Below are positions 39,637 through 48,631 of a stretch of 64,000 nt of DNA, piece by piece. Each line of letters begins with the position of its first letter. The first letter of the stretch is position 1. The DNA is from an uncultured Christensenella sp. (GTDB lineage: Bacteria > Bacillota > Clostridia > Christensenellales > Borkfalkiaceae), in contig CAJTOY010000004.1 of assembly GCA_910578195.1 (NCBI GenBank), positions 62,001 through 126,000 of the forward strand. Reading direction: 5' to 3'. Below the pieces are notes generated by a model that was not told the origin of the DNA, searched no databases, and saw only the letters and a list, made by a program, of their open reading frames with translations. Made by a program: the position numbers and the translations under genes.

Positions 39637-42222
39637 ATGCAAAATTTCTGCTTTACGGACGCGGGACAAACACTGAAAACTTTGGGCACTTCCTTAAACG
39701 GGCTGTCGGACGAGCTTGCGGCGGCGCGCCTTTCCGAATACGGCAAAAACGAGCTGGAAAAGGGCAAAAAGACGGGCATAGTAAAGCTTTTCTTTTCGCA
39801 GTTCAAGGATTTTATGACGCTGCTTTTAATCGCGGCGGCGGCGGTTTCTTCGGTGATTGCGTTCATATCCAAGGATATGAACGATTTGACCGACACGTTC
39901 ATAATCATTTCTATAATTTTCATCAACGCGATAGTCGGCACGGTTCAGCAATTCCGCGCGGATAAGGCTATCGAAAACTTAAAAAAGCTATCCGCGTGCT
40001 CGGTAAAGGTTCGAAGGAACGGCAAGGAAACTACGGTCGACAGCACGGATATTACCGTCGGCGACGTAATCCTGCTCGAAGAGGGCGACGTAGTGCCCGC
40101 CGACTGCCGCATTATCGAATGCAATAATTTGAAGTGCGACGAAGCCGCGCTCACTGGCGAAAGCGTGAGCGTCGACAAGGACGCCGCGGCAATCCGCGGC
40201 AATAAGGTCACCCTCGGCAATATGAAAAACACGCTGTTCAACTCGACGTACGTCGTGCGCGGCAACGCGCAGGCGGTCGTCACGGCGGTCGGCATGGGCA
40301 CGGAAATGGGCAAAATCGCCGCATTGCTCGAAGAGACCAAGGCGACGGGCACGCCGCTCGAAAACTCTTTGAACAAGCTCGGCAAAATAATTTCCGCGTT
40401 CGTGCTCGCGGTTACGGCGCTCATTTTCATACTCGGCATTTTCGTCCGCAAGGACGGCATATTGTCCAACTTCATGACCTCGGTCGCAATCGCCGTCGCG
40501 GCAATTCCCGAGGGGCTGCCCGCGGTCGTAACCATTATAATGGCTATGGGCGTACAGCGCATGACCAAAAAGAACGTGGTCATAAGAAAGCTTAAATCGG
40601 TAGAAACGCTGGGCGGCTGTTCGTTTATCTGCTCGGACAAGACGGGCACGCTCACGCGGAACGAAATGCGCGTAACCGACGTGTGGTGCGACGGCGGCGC
40701 GAAAAATAAAATTCTGCAATGTATGACGGCTTGCTCGTCGGTCAAGGGCGAGCGGGGCAAGTACATAGGCGACCCGACGGAAATCGCCTTGAAGGTCTAC
40801 GCCGACGATTGCGGCTTTGCGGAGGAGTACGACAAACTCGCCGAGCTGCCGTTCACGTCCGAGCGCAAAATGATGTCTGTATCTGCGGGCTTCGGCGGCG
40901 AAAAATTTAACTTCGTCAAGGGCGCGCCAGATATACTTATCGGGCATTGCACCCGTATTCTGACCGACAACGGCGTGCGGGCAATCACCTCTGACGATAA
41001 GCGCAAAATCACCGACAAAAACAACGAAATGTCTGACGACGCACTGCGCGTGCTCGGGTTCGCGTATACCGCGTTCGACGGCGCGCCTAAGGAAGAGGGG
41101 CTCACGTTCATAGGGCTTTGCGGAATGATCGACGGGCTGAAAGACGGCGTCGAGGAGGCTGTCGCCGAGTGCAAGGCGGCGGGGGTCGCGACGGTAATGA
41201 TAACCGGCGACCACGTCAGGACGGCGTTCGCAATTGCCAAAAAGCTGGGCATAGCGTCGGATATGAGCGAGGTTATCTCGGGCGACGAGCTCGACGCAAT
41301 GCCCGCCAAGGAGCGCAACGCGGCTATAGCGAGACGCCGTGTATTCGCACGCGTTTCGCCCAAGCACAAAAATATGATTGTCAAGGCGCTCAAAAAGCAG
41401 GGCGGGGTTGTCGCAATGACGGGCGACGGCATAAACGACGCGCCGAGCATAAAGTCGGCTGATATCGGCATTTCGATGGGTATTCAGGGCACGGACGTCA
41501 CCAAGTCCGCCTCGGATATGGTCATAGCGGACGACAACTTCACGACGATAGTCGCCGCCGTGAGAGAGGGCAGACGCATTTCCGCGAACATAAGAAAGAC
41601 CATTCAGTTTTTCCTTTCGACGAACGTCGCCGAGGTGCTGGCGATTTTGATTGCCTCGCTCGTGTTCTTTAAAAACAATTTTCTTTTGTCGACCCAGCTT
41701 TTGTGGCTAAATCTGATAACGGACAGCTTCCCCGTGCTTGCGCTCGGAATGGAGAAAGAGGACGCGGACATAATGAAAAATCCGCCGGTGCGGGCGGAAA
41801 AAAGTCTGTTTTCGAAGCGGTCTGTCGTTTCAATCGTCTTTTTCGGCATGTACATAACAGCGCTGACGATAGGAATTTACATGCTCGGGCTGAGCCTCTG
41901 GGGCAACGAAATCGCGACGGCAATGACGTTTTTAACCATTTCTTTTGCCGAGCTGTTCCACGCGTTCAATATCCGCTCGGAGAAGCAGTCGCTGTTCAAG
42001 TGCGGGCTGTTCTCGAATAAGATACTGCTCGTCACTGTCGCGGCGGGAATACTCGTCAACGTACTGCTCGCGATAAGCCCGCTTGCGGGCGCGTTCGGGC
42101 TCGTGAACATGGGCTGGCAGCACTGGCTTATTGCGCTGGGCGTGGCGTTCTCGATAATCCCCGTCGGCGAAATTTACAAGCTGATACTGCGGCTGATAAC
42201 AAGAAAAAGGCGCGGACGATAA
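39637..42222 (+). CDS. P-type Ca2+-transporting ATPase
   Basis: An 861-aa PII-type ATPase. Actuator motif LTGESVSVDKD, TM4 motif AIPEGLPAVV, phosphorylation motif CSDKTGTLTRNEM, KGAPDILIGHC and hinge MTGDGINDAPSI are all present. TM6 carries NLITDSFPVLALG. The PEGL and N..D residues point to calcium as in SERCA-like bacterial pumps (LMCA/YloB). The N-terminus begins with a short cation ATPase_N domain (LSDELAAARLSEYG). Confidence 0.93.
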   Translation: MQNFCFTDAGQTLKTLGTSLNGLSDELAAARLSEYGKNELEKGKKTGIVKLFFSQFKDFMTLLLIAAAAVSSVIAFISKDMNDLTDTFIIISIIFINAIVGTVQQFRADKAIENLKKLSACSVKVRRNGKETTVDSTDITVGDVILLEEGDVVPADCRIIECNNLKCDEAALTGESVSVDKDAAAIRGNKVTLGNMKNTLFNSTYVVRGNAQAVVTAVGMGTEMGKIAALLEETKATGTPLENSLNKLGKIISAFVLAVTALIFILGIFVRKDGILSNFMTSVAIAVAAIPEGLPAVVTIIMAMGVQRMTKKNVVIRKLKSVETLGGCSFICSDKTGTLTRNEMRVTDVWCDGGAKNKILQCMTACSSVKGERGKYIGDPTEIALKVYADDCGFAEEYDKLAELPFTSERKMMSVSAGFGGEKFNFVKGAPDILIGHCTRILTDNGVRAITSDDKRKITDKNNEMSDDALRVLGFAYTAFDGAPKEEGLTFIGLCGMIDGLKDGVEEAVAECKAAGVATVMITGDHVRTAFAIAKKLGIASDMSEVISGDELDAMPAKERNAAIARRRVFARVSPKHKNMIVKALKKQGGVVAMTGDGINDAPSIKSADIGISMGIQGTDVTKSASDMVIADDNFTTIVAAVREGRRISANIRKTIQFFLSTNVAEVLAILIASLVFFKNNFLLSTQLLWLNLITDSFPVLALGMEKEDADIMKNPPVRAEKSLFSKRSVVSIVFFGMYITALTIGIYMLGLSLWGNEIATAMTFLTISFAELFHAFNIRSEKQSLFKCGLFSNKILLVTVAAGILVNVLLAISPLAGAFGLVNMGWQHWLIALGVAFSIIPVGEIYKLILRLITRKRRGR

Positions 42223-42234
42223 ATCGTCCGCGCC
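42209..42234. terminator. Bidirectional terminator between the ATPase and flotillin genes
   Basis: Twelve-bp stem (42209-42220 with 42223-42234) with Ts on both outer flanks; the ATPase stop codon is in the loop region. Confidence 0.8.
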
Positions 42235-42247
42235 GCGGTTTTTGAAT

Positions 42248-43648
42248 TTATTCCTTGTTTTCGGGGTCGACCTTTTCGGGAGCGACTATTTTGGGCATTT
42301 TCAAGCCCGCCATGGAGTACAGGTCGTCGAGAGGGGGAAGGGATTTGAGCATACCCGAAACAAAGTTCGCGGTTGCCGTCTTGCCCTCGCCGTTCTGTCC
42401 GCCGTCCCAGACGGTGACCTTGTCGATTTTGAGGTTCTTGATAGCCTCGACCTGCGTCGCGACGAGTTCTTCCATCTTGTCGGCAATTATAAGGCGCACT
42501 GCCTCGTCCGCGGTTCCCGCCGCCTTGACGAGTTTATCCATACCTTCCGCCTGCTTGGAGAGGGTTTCGTAAACGCCGCGGGCTTCGGCTTCCATCTTCG
42601 CGAAGATAGCGTCCGCTTCGCCCCTTGCGCGGCGGCGGATATTTTCCGCTTCCGCGTCCGCCTGAATTTCTATTTTTCTCTTTTCGATTTCGGACGCGAC
42701 GATTACGTCGGCTTCCTTCGTCGCCTTTTCGCGCGAAGCTCTCGCAATTTCCGCTTCCTTTTCAGCCGCGTAACTCTCTTCCTTGGCTTTCGCCGCCTGA
42801 ACGTTTTCCGCCGCGACGGCAAGCTTCATTGCCTCGGCTTCCTTCTGGCGGAGAAGCGCCTTCGACTGCGCGATGTCGGCTTTTGCCTTGTTTTCGCCCT
42901 CGATAGCCTTGCTTTCCGCGTCGGCAACGTTTATACGCTGCTGCATCTGCGCGTTCGCTTCACCGATAGCGCCCTTTCTGTTCTCTTCGGCAACAGAAAT
43001 TTTCGCGTCGTTTATAGCCTTTGCCGCCGCTTCTTTGCCGAGCGCTACTATGTATCCGCTTTCGTCCGAAATGTCGGTCACGTTGACGTTTATCAGCCTT
43101 AAACCCAGCTTTTTAAGCTCGCCCTCGACGTTTCTCGAAATAGCTTCGAGGAACTTGTCGCGGTCGGTGTTGATTTCCTCGATGTCCATGGTCGCGATAA
43201 CCAGACGGAGCTGACCGAAAATAATGTCCTTCGCGAGGTCTGAAATCTGTTTGAGCTGCAAGCCCAAAAGTCTTTCGGCGGCGTTCTGCATAACCGCGGG
43301 GTCGGTCGAGATACCTACGGTAAAAATCGAGGGTACGTCGATACGGATATTCTGCTTGGACAGCGCGCTTTTCAAATCGACCGAAATGGAAAGCGGGGTG
43401 AGGTCGAGGAAGGTGTACGACTGCACGAACGGCATTACAAGCGCCGCGCCGCCGTGGATACACTTCGCACTGCGGTAAGACCCGTCTTTGTTGGCGGAAA
43501 TTTTACCGTAAATGACCATGATTTTGTCCGATGGACATTTTTTGTAGCGTACGAGCACAACGAGAATAATCATAACCAGCACGAGCACAACCACGATGCC
43601 GAGAATAATTCCTATCGTCGCGCCGACGGATAAAAGTGAATTAAACAT
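42248..43648 (-). CDS. Flotillin (FloT/YuaG-like)
   Basis: A 466-aa membrane scaffold. N-terminal hydrophobic segment (about 8-33), SPFH/PHB domain (about 35-190), then a long Ala/Glu/Lys-rich coiled coil (about 200-360) and a C-terminal region ending PEKVDPENKE. Flotillins organise fluid membrane microdomains. I chose ATG 43648, eight bases after GGAG; ATG 43654 is only two bases from it. The NfeD-like partner is immediately upstream. Confidence 0.93.
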   Translation of the reverse strand: MFNSLLSVGATIGIILGIVVVLVLVMIILVVLVRYKKCPSDKIMVIYGKISANKDGSYRSAKCIHGGAALVMPFVQSYTFLDLTPLSISVDLKSALSKQNIRIDVPSIFTVGISTDPAVMQNAAERLLGLQLKQISDLAKDIIFGQLRLVIATMDIEEINTDRDKFLEAISRNVEGELKKLGLRLINVNVTDISDESGYIVALGKEAAAKAINDAKISVAEENRKGAIGEANAQMQQRINVADAESKAIEGENKAKADIAQSKALLRQKEAEAMKLAVAAENVQAAKAKEESYAAEKEAEIARASREKATKEADVIVASEIEKRKIEIQADAEAENIRRRARGEADAIFAKMEAEARGVYETLSKQAEGMDKLVKAAGTADEAVRLIIADKMEELVATQVEAIKNLKIDKVTVWDGGQNGEGKTATANFVSGMLKSLPPLDDLYSMAGLKMPKIVAPEKVDPENKE

Positions 43649-43664
43649 TTTCATATCTCCTTTT

Positions 43665-44243
43665 TTATTTGTTGCGTTTTACTACCGTGCATTCGTTTTC
43701 GGTCGACACTATTTCGACGACCTCGTCGACTGCAAGTCTTTCCTCGCCGTCGGTCACTGCGTCGAGCTCCATGAACCTTCCCTGCGCGGTGAGCGTGATT
43801 TTACCTCTGCCGCTCCGCGAAGGGGGGACGGAAACATAGACCGTCGCGGTTTGACCTATCAGCTTTTCGATCTGAACGGCGCCGTTGCATTGCAGTTTCT
43901 GCATCGCGCGTAGCGCGACCACGACTATGGCAAGCGCCGCCGCGCCGAGTACCAGCGCGGGGAAAATCGACACCCACTGCAAATTCGCGGGTACAAGCGC
44001 GCAGACCAGAAGACCCGTCCAGCTTCCCACCGAGAAAAACGCCGTTATGCTTTTTACGGTAAAGATAGAAACTCCCGAATCGCCGTCCACGTCGATATCG
44101 CCGTCGCCGTCTATATCGGTGTCGCCGCCGAACGAAGAACAGCACAAAAGTATTATCTGTACGATAAGGAACAAGGTCGCCGCTATGCCGAGCCAGAAAT
44201 AAATCTGTTCCATAACGGAAAGACCTTTAAACCATTCACCCAT
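43665..44243 (-). CDS. NfeD-like membrane protein (YuaF type)
   Basis: A 192-aa protein with a hydrophobic segment (about 12-35), an Asp-rich loop GGDTDIDGDGDIDVDGD, further hydrophobic segments (about 60-110), and a C-terminal OB-fold NfeD domain (LIGQTATVYVSV to VEIVSTENECTVV). yuaF-yuaG pairs work together in B. subtilis. The Asp-rich loop looks like a calcium-binding repeat. GGAGG precedes the ATG. Confidence 0.88.
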   Translation of the reverse strand: MGEWFKGLSVMEQIYFWLGIAATLFLIVQIILLCCSSFGGDTDIDGDGDIDVDGDSGVSIFTVKSITAFFSVGSWTGLLVCALVPANLQWVSIFPALVLGAAALAIVVVALRAMQKLQCNGAVQIEKLIGQTATVYVSVPPSRSGRGKITLTAQGRFMELDAVTDGEERLAVDEVVEIVSTENECTVVKRNK

Positions 44244-44270
44244 TTTAAAACCTCCTGAAACTATACAATT

Positions 44271-44300
44271 ATTATATAAACCTTTGCGGAATTATGTAAA
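44271..44300 (-). promoter_or_regulatory. Promoter of the NfeD-flotillin operon
   Basis: On the minus strand TTTACA (44300-44295), 18 nt, TATAAT (44276-44271). Confidence 0.6.
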
Positions 44301-44306
44301 CATTAA

Positions 44307-44326
44307 ATCGATAAATATTTATCGAT
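44307..44326. promoter_or_regulatory. Perfect 20-bp palindrome upstream of the NfeD promoter
   Basis: ATCGATAAAT followed by its exact reverse complement. It lies six bases upstream of the -35 box of the NfeD operon and about 90 bp before the promoter of the divergent gene, a good position for a dimeric regulator. The rest of the gap to 44489 is AT-rich and holds no ORF. Confidence 0.6.
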
Positions 44327-44415
44327 ATATGCCGGTATATAAATATTATACAATTTATTGAAGTCGGGGTCAAGGGTATGCAAAAGAAATATATTTCCAT
44401 AAACGGAATTCTTTC

Positions 44416-44444
44416 TTGACAAGCTATCCCGCTTTTATTATACT
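44416..44444 (+). promoter_or_regulatory. Promoter of the Asp/Tyr-tailed membrane protein
   Basis: TTGACA (44416-44421), 17 nt, TATACT (44439-44444), then a leader with AGGAGAG before ATG 44490. Confidence 0.65.
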
Positions 44445-44489
44445 ATATAGTACCGAGAAATCGGGAAATATTGAAAGCAGGAGAGAATT

Positions 44490-46220
44490 ATGGCGAAAAT
44501 ATTGTCGGCGAAAGAAGCCAAGTTGCAAAAAAAGCTTATTCCTTTGAATATTTTCGTGTTTATACTTTCGGTTGTCGCGGTTGTATCTCTGATATTCGCG
44601 CCGCTGTTTAAAGTCGACGTCGGCAAGATTTTGCGCGAGGAAAAGGTAATAGACTATACCGAGGACACCTTGGGCAAGCTGATAGACGAAAATCTCGAAT
44701 CCTCCACGGAAGAGGGCTTTACGCTGAACTTTACGCCGGTCATAACCGCCGCGATATCCGAGGTTCTGGGCAAAGCCGACGGAAAGATTACGTTTACGAC
44801 CTTCGAGGTCTGCGGATACGCCGCCGACAAACGCGAAGATAAACTCGAAATTATTTTAGAAGGACTTTTTTACGGCAAGAAGGGCGTCGTCCCCGAGCTT
44901 GTTAACAGCCTCGTCGAGGGCGTGACCACGGCGTTTACGTCCGAGTCGGGCAAAACCGCAGTAGAGGACGCGGTTGTCGACAGCTTCATATCGTCTATGG
45001 GCAGCATAGTCGATTCGGCTGCGGGCGAAGGGTCGCAGTTTGGCGATGTCATTAACGAGAAGCTCACCGAGGAAAAGGCGGGCGAGCTCAAAGATACGTT
45101 TATGCAAATAAACAACGCCAAAAGCGAAGAGGACGTAGTCGCGGTCATAGACACCTTTGTCGATCAGCTCAACGAGGTGCTCGGCGACGAGTACACGATA
45201 ACGCAGGAAAACAAGGAAATGGTTTCGGATTACGTGGTTGATATTTACCGCGAAACTCTGGACGCAATACAAAATTCGGGCGACGAAAACAAAGAATTTT
45301 CGCTGGAAGCTATGATTTGCGTCGCCGTGAACAGCAACGTCGACTTGGGCGGCATTGACGTCAATAAACTGTTGCAGGATTATCTCGACAAAATGACGGG
45401 CACGGAAACGGCGTCAATCGTTTTGACCGAGGGGGAAGAAGCCCCGCCGGCTAAACCTCCCCTCAGCTATTCCGATTTGTTTGCGGGCGTAGGACTCAGC
45501 AGCGAGAAGGTCGGCGAAATTTCGGACACTTTGAATAAGATTGTGAGAAAATACGTCGCAGACAATCTTGCGGGCGTTAACGAAAGTTTGCAACAGACGG
45601 GCTGGGTTTATCAGTGGATATACTTCCTTGTGCTGGCGTTTATAATGGTGTTCGTGCTGCCCTGGTTCATTCTGGCGCTCGCGGCGCTGTTCAGAACGTT
45701 CGCTAAGAATAAGCGCTATATGACGTGGTACGTCAAACTTTTCGGGTTCATACCCGCGCTGGTGTTCGTAGGGCTGTTCGTAGTCAGGACGTGGGGACCT
45801 GAGTTGATTTTCAAATCGATGGCGGAGGAAACGCTCGGGCTCGTAATGGCGGCTGTCAGCGGCGTGTCGTCGTTTACATGGGTTTGCGGACTGTGCTACA
45901 TATTGCTTTGGCTTGTTTCTGTTTTCTGGGCGTTCCCGATTAAACATAAAATCCGCAAGGAACGCAAGCTTTGCAAGCAAGCGAAGGACAAAGGCGCGTA
46001 CGATTACAGCGATTTCGAGGAAGATTACGGCTATTCGGTCAGCAAGGAGGAAACGCCTGCATACGCTCCTGCGGACAGCTACGGCGAGGATTACGACTAC
46101 GGCTACGAGGGCTATGACGACGACTACGATTACGGCGGGTATTTGGAGGATTACGACGAGGACGATTACGGCTTCGACGACGATTACGACGAATACTCCG
46201 ACTACGACGACGATTATTGA
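44490..46220 (+). CDS. Membrane protein with large extracytoplasmic domain and Asp/Tyr-rich tail
   Basis: A 576-aa protein, family not recognised. One hydrophobic segment at about 20-42, an acidic soluble region (about 45-365), then three hydrophobic segments (about 372-402, 418-437, 455-482), and a charged cytoplasmic end. The last 70 residues are almost only Asp, Tyr, Glu and Gly (for example DDDYDYGGYLEDYDEDDYG). The layout suggests a large loop outside the membrane. A strong terminator follows. Confidence 0.75.
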   Translation: MAKILSAKEAKLQKKLIPLNIFVFILSVVAVVSLIFAPLFKVDVGKILREEKVIDYTEDTLGKLIDENLESSTEEGFTLNFTPVITAAISEVLGKADGKITFTTFEVCGYAADKREDKLEIILEGLFYGKKGVVPELVNSLVEGVTTAFTSESGKTAVEDAVVDSFISSMGSIVDSAAGEGSQFGDVINEKLTEEKAGELKDTFMQINNAKSEEDVVAVIDTFVDQLNEVLGDEYTITQENKEMVSDYVVDIYRETLDAIQNSGDENKEFSLEAMICVAVNSNVDLGGIDVNKLLQDYLDKMTGTETASIVLTEGEEAPPAKPPLSYSDLFAGVGLSSEKVGEISDTLNKIVRKYVADNLAGVNESLQQTGWVYQWIYFLVLAFIMVFVLPWFILALAALFRTFAKNKRYMTWYVKLFGFIPALVFVGLFVVRTWGPELIFKSMAEETLGLVMAAVSGVSSFTWVCGLCYILLWLVSVFWAFPIKHKIRKERKLCKQAKDKGAYDYSDFEEDYGYSVSKEETPAYAPADSYGEDYDYGYEGYDDDYDYGGYLEDYDEDDYGFDDDYDEYSDYDDDY

Positions 46221-46228
46221 TAATTAAA

Positions 46229-46255
46229 AAAGGCGCCGAATTTTTCGGCGCCTTT
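46229..46255 (+). terminator. Terminator before the tRNA genes
   Basis: Twelve-bp stem (46229-46240 with 46244-46255). Confidence 0.8.
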
Positions 46256-46277
46256 AAAATAAATAGCGTAAAAATAC

Positions 46278-46306
46278 TTGCCATTATAAAAAAAAGCTGA
46301 TATAAT
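46278..46306 (+). promoter_or_regulatory. Promoter of the tRNA-Val/tRNA-Ala pair
   Basis: TTGCCA (46278-46283), 17 nt, TATAAT (46301-46306), 14 bp before the first tRNA. Confidence 0.65.
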
Positions 46307-46320
46307 ACATAGGCTGACGA

Positions 46321-46397
<77 letters not shown>

Positions 46398-46403
46398 ACA
46401 TAC

Positions 46404-46479
46404 GGGGATATAGCACAGTTGGTAGCGCGATACGTTCGCAACGTATAGGTCTGGGGTTCGAATCCCCATATCTCCACCA
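46404..46479 (+). tRNA. tRNA-Ala(CGC)
   Basis: 76 nt with encoded CCA. Anticodon stem ATACG/CGTAT closes loop TTCGCAA, anticodon CGC. Acceptor GGGGATA with TATCTCC places G3-U70, the alanine identity pair. Its last 19 bases recur exactly at 46588-46606 and 47755-47773. Confidence 0.93.
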
Positions 46480-46606
46480 CGAAGAAGGGGGAAGGCTTTT
46501 GCCTTCCCCCTTCTTCGTGGTATGGGACTGCTCGAAAATAAGCGGTTCGCCCGAGCGCGTAGCGCGACGGTTTGCGCTAATGCGCAAAATCCCCATATCT
46601 CCACCA
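46477..46606 (+). repeat. Structured non-coding unit U1 ending in a tRNA-Ala 3' copy
   Basis: Starts with a perfect 20-bp stem hairpin (46477-46496 with 46501-46520, TTTT loop) that includes the CCA of tRNA-Ala. A GC-rich structured segment follows, with a TTTGCGC/GCGCAAA hairpin at 46571-46588. It ends with an exact copy of the tRNA-Ala 3' end and CCA. Same layout as 47621-47773. Confidence 0.6.
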
Positions 46607-46610
46607 AATG

Positions 46611-46655
46611 AAACCTGAAACGAATCGTACTGAAAAATGGTTTGATTTCAGGTTT
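46611..46655 (+). terminator. Terminator after unit U1
   Basis: AAACCTGAAA (46611-46620) pairs with TTTCAGGTTT (46646-46655) around a 25-nt loop; TTCTTTT follows. 46656-46877 holds no supported ORF apart from the promoter TTGCAA-17-TATAAT just before the next gene. Confidence 0.55.
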
Positions 46656-46877
46656 TTCTTTTGTCCCTTTTAAGCAAACCACGTAGCATATAAAACAGTT
46701 GCATTGTGTTCGGTCGGTAGATGATGCTTGACGGCGAGCGTAGCGAGCCGCTTGTTTTTATCGAGCACTCGTTTTTATCAAGCACTCGCCACAGTGCCAT
46801 TTTATATTTTTTATTTTACCGTATTGCAAAAAGATGTCATCCGTGATATAATGAAATTATCACACATAGGAGAAAAT

Positions 46878-47591
46878 ATGACGTCGCAAGAGCTTTATAC
46901 CGCTATTCATAAAGAGTACGAACGGCTAAAATCCGTATTGCAAACAAACGACCTAAATGCAATAATCGAGCAAACGTTAAAAGTCCACGCAATGGTGCAC
47001 CCAAAAATCGTTTCGGGCGCGAAGCAAAACACTATTGCCGATTATGTTCTCGATTATATGCTGAAAGATGACAACAAGTCAAAACTTGTGCCGAGAATGG
47101 ATTGCGGCGTCGATTTGGATTGGGCAGGTACGGATAAAGTGCCTATGTGTTGGCATTTTTGGCATACATACCGTATCGAAGACTTGGTTTCGAATATTTT
47201 GATCGCCGACAAACCGCAAATATTCAATGTCGATGTTCAAAAGAAAATAGGTGCGCCGATCACCGACACGGGCAACGCTTTGGAGTTTGACGAAGCCGTC
47301 GAGTTCGGCAAGCGACTGAATGTTGCCGCACTGAAAGACTATATTATCGCCGTCGGGAAGAACACGCGCAAAATAATCGAGAATTTGACGCTCGAACAAA
47401 TAAATTCAATGGTTCCCGAAGAAAGAGTTATGCAAATTCTACGTGTCGGCGGCGTAACGACCGACGTTCGCTCGGTGTGGCTGTTGGTGTATTGGGGAAG
47501 ATTGATGGTCGGCGGAATGATACTTACTCCGTTGACAGATCACCATATGATGCACTTGCCGCCGTGCTTAAAGAACTTGCCTATACTGTAA
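46878..47591 (+). CDS. Hypothetical protein, possible DinB-like fold
   Basis: A 237-aa soluble protein starting MTSQELYTAIHKEYERLKSV at ATG 46878 with AGGAG upstream and a consensus promoter. His-containing motifs (LKVHAMVHPKI, CWHFWHTYRIEDL, LTDHHMMHLPP) recall DinB/DUF1569-like metal sites; this is a weak resemblance. It is the only gene between the two tRNA-Ala 3' copies, so it may be cargo of an element. Confidence 0.55.
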   Translation: MTSQELYTAIHKEYERLKSVLQTNDLNAIIEQTLKVHAMVHPKIVSGAKQNTIADYVLDYMLKDDNKSKLVPRMDCGVDLDWAGTDKVPMCWHFWHTYRIEDLVSNILIADKPQIFNVDVQKKIGAPITDTGNALEFDEAVEFGKRLNVAALKDYIIAVGKNTRKIIENLTLEQINSMVPEERVMQILRVGGVTTDVRSVWLLVYWGRLMVGGMILTPLTDHHMMHLPPCLKNLPIL

Positions 47592-47620
47592 ATTATTCGT
47601 TTTAGGTTAGGTATGCTCCA

Positions 47621-47773
47621 CCACGAAAAGGAAGGCGTTGCGCCTTCCTTTTTACGTGGTGAATAGGGAGGGGTAAAAGAAATCCATGTAGTTCGCGCGA
47701 GCAAACGCAGTTTGCGACGCTTTGCCGAGGGTTCCCGTTTATGGGAAACGGCAAAATCCCCATATCTCCACCA
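47621..47773 (+). repeat. Structured non-coding unit U2 ending in a tRNA-Ala 3' copy
   Basis: Begins CCACGAAAAGG after CTCCACCA-like sequence; hairpin 47621-47659 shares GGAAGGC/GCCTTCC and CCACG/CGTGG ends with U1. A GC-rich structured segment follows, then a CCGTTT/AAACGG hairpin, and at 47755-47773 the exact tRNA-Ala 3' end. No ORF. Confidence 0.6.
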
Positions 47774-47805
47774 TTACGGGGGTATACGCACACCCCTCTG
47801 AATTA

Positions 47806-47825
47806 GAAACCGAATTGTCGGTTTC
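47806..47825 (+). terminator. Terminator after unit U2
   Basis: GAAACCGA/TCGGTTTC stem, four-base loop, TTTTTCTTTT tail. 47826-48000 contains only an additional GACGGTTT/AAACCGTC hairpin and no supported gene. Confidence 0.75.
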
Positions 47826-48006
47826 TTTTTCTTTTGCGCTGTTTTCGTCCTCGCCGCAGCATGCAAATGTTCAAGTGTTTATTTGCGAAGCAAACGACGG
47901 TTTTGAGAAACCGTCGCCCTTTACCATTTTTCAAGCGGGCGTATTCCGTCCTCAGACGGTAAGAACAAGCGAATAACAAAACCTACTCTATTTTAACACA
48001 AATCAT

Positions 48007-48059
48007 TTGACAAGTCTATCATTTTCGTATATACTGAACATTGTTCAAAACTATGTTCA
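48007..48059 (+). promoter_or_regulatory. Promoter and operator of the tetR gene
   Basis: TTGACA (48007-48012), 17 nt, TATACT (48030-48035). TGAACA-T-TGTTCA (48035-48047) is a palindrome directly after the -10, and another TGTTCA lies at 48054-48059. Probably autoregulation. Confidence 0.65.
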
Positions 48060-48073
48060 ACGGGAGTAGTAAT

Positions 48074-48631
48074 ATGGGAATAAAAGATAAAATTATCAAT
48101 TTTACTATTGATTTGATAAAAGAAGCAAACGGCAATATTGATAAAATTACAATAAGAGAAATTGCCAAAAGGGCGGAAATAGGCGTTGGACTTATTAACT
48201 ATCATTTTCAAAGCAAGAAAAATTTAGTTGATATTTGCGTACAGCAGATTATCAGTAATGTAATTGCTCAATCAAAACCGAATATGGACGGGCTTTCGCC
48301 TATGGAAAAACTAAAATGTTCGGTTAAAATTCCTATTGATTTTTTAATGGACAATCCCGAAATCGCTAAAATATCAATTTTGGGCGATTTAATGCAAGGG
48401 CAAGCAAACGATAATACTTTCCAAACATTAGCGCGATATTATTTTCACGCAAACAATTTAGGGCTAAATGAAAATACATTTTTCAATACCGCCCTTTTAA
48501 TTCACGGACTACAAGGTATATTTTTACGCTGGGAACTTTATAAGGACAAATTTGATTTTGCCGATAAAGCGCAAAGAGATATTTTAATTGATAGTTTAAT
48601 AGAAAAACTATTCGGAGCGGAAAATGAATAG
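48074..48631 (+). CDS. TetR-family transcriptional regulator
   Basis: A 185-aa regulator. The N-terminal HTH reads KITIREIAKRAEIGVGLINYHFQSKKNLVD; the C-terminal domain is unassigned. ATG 48074 has GGGAG upstream. The gene is clearly more AT-rich than its surroundings and overlaps the next membrane protein gene by 8 bp, so it probably regulates that partner. Signs of transfer. Confidence 0.85.
   Translation: MGIKDKIINFTIDLIKEANGNIDKITIREIAKRAEIGVGLINYHFQSKKNLVDICVQQIISNVIAQSKPNMDGLSPMEKLKCSVKIPIDFLMDNPEIAKISILGDLMQGQANDNTFQTLARYYFHANNLGLNENTFFNTALLIHGLQGIFLRWELYKDKFDFADKAQRDILIDSLIEKLFGAENE

Noticed and set aside
39988..41367. Open frame of 459 codons antisense to the Ca2+ ATPase
   Set aside because: Arg/His/Val-rich composition typical of shadow frames; the sense strand is a complete P-type ATPase.
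47722..47976. ORF of 84 codons after unit U2
   Set aside because: It begins inside the structured unit, crosses a terminator and has no Shine-Dalgarno.
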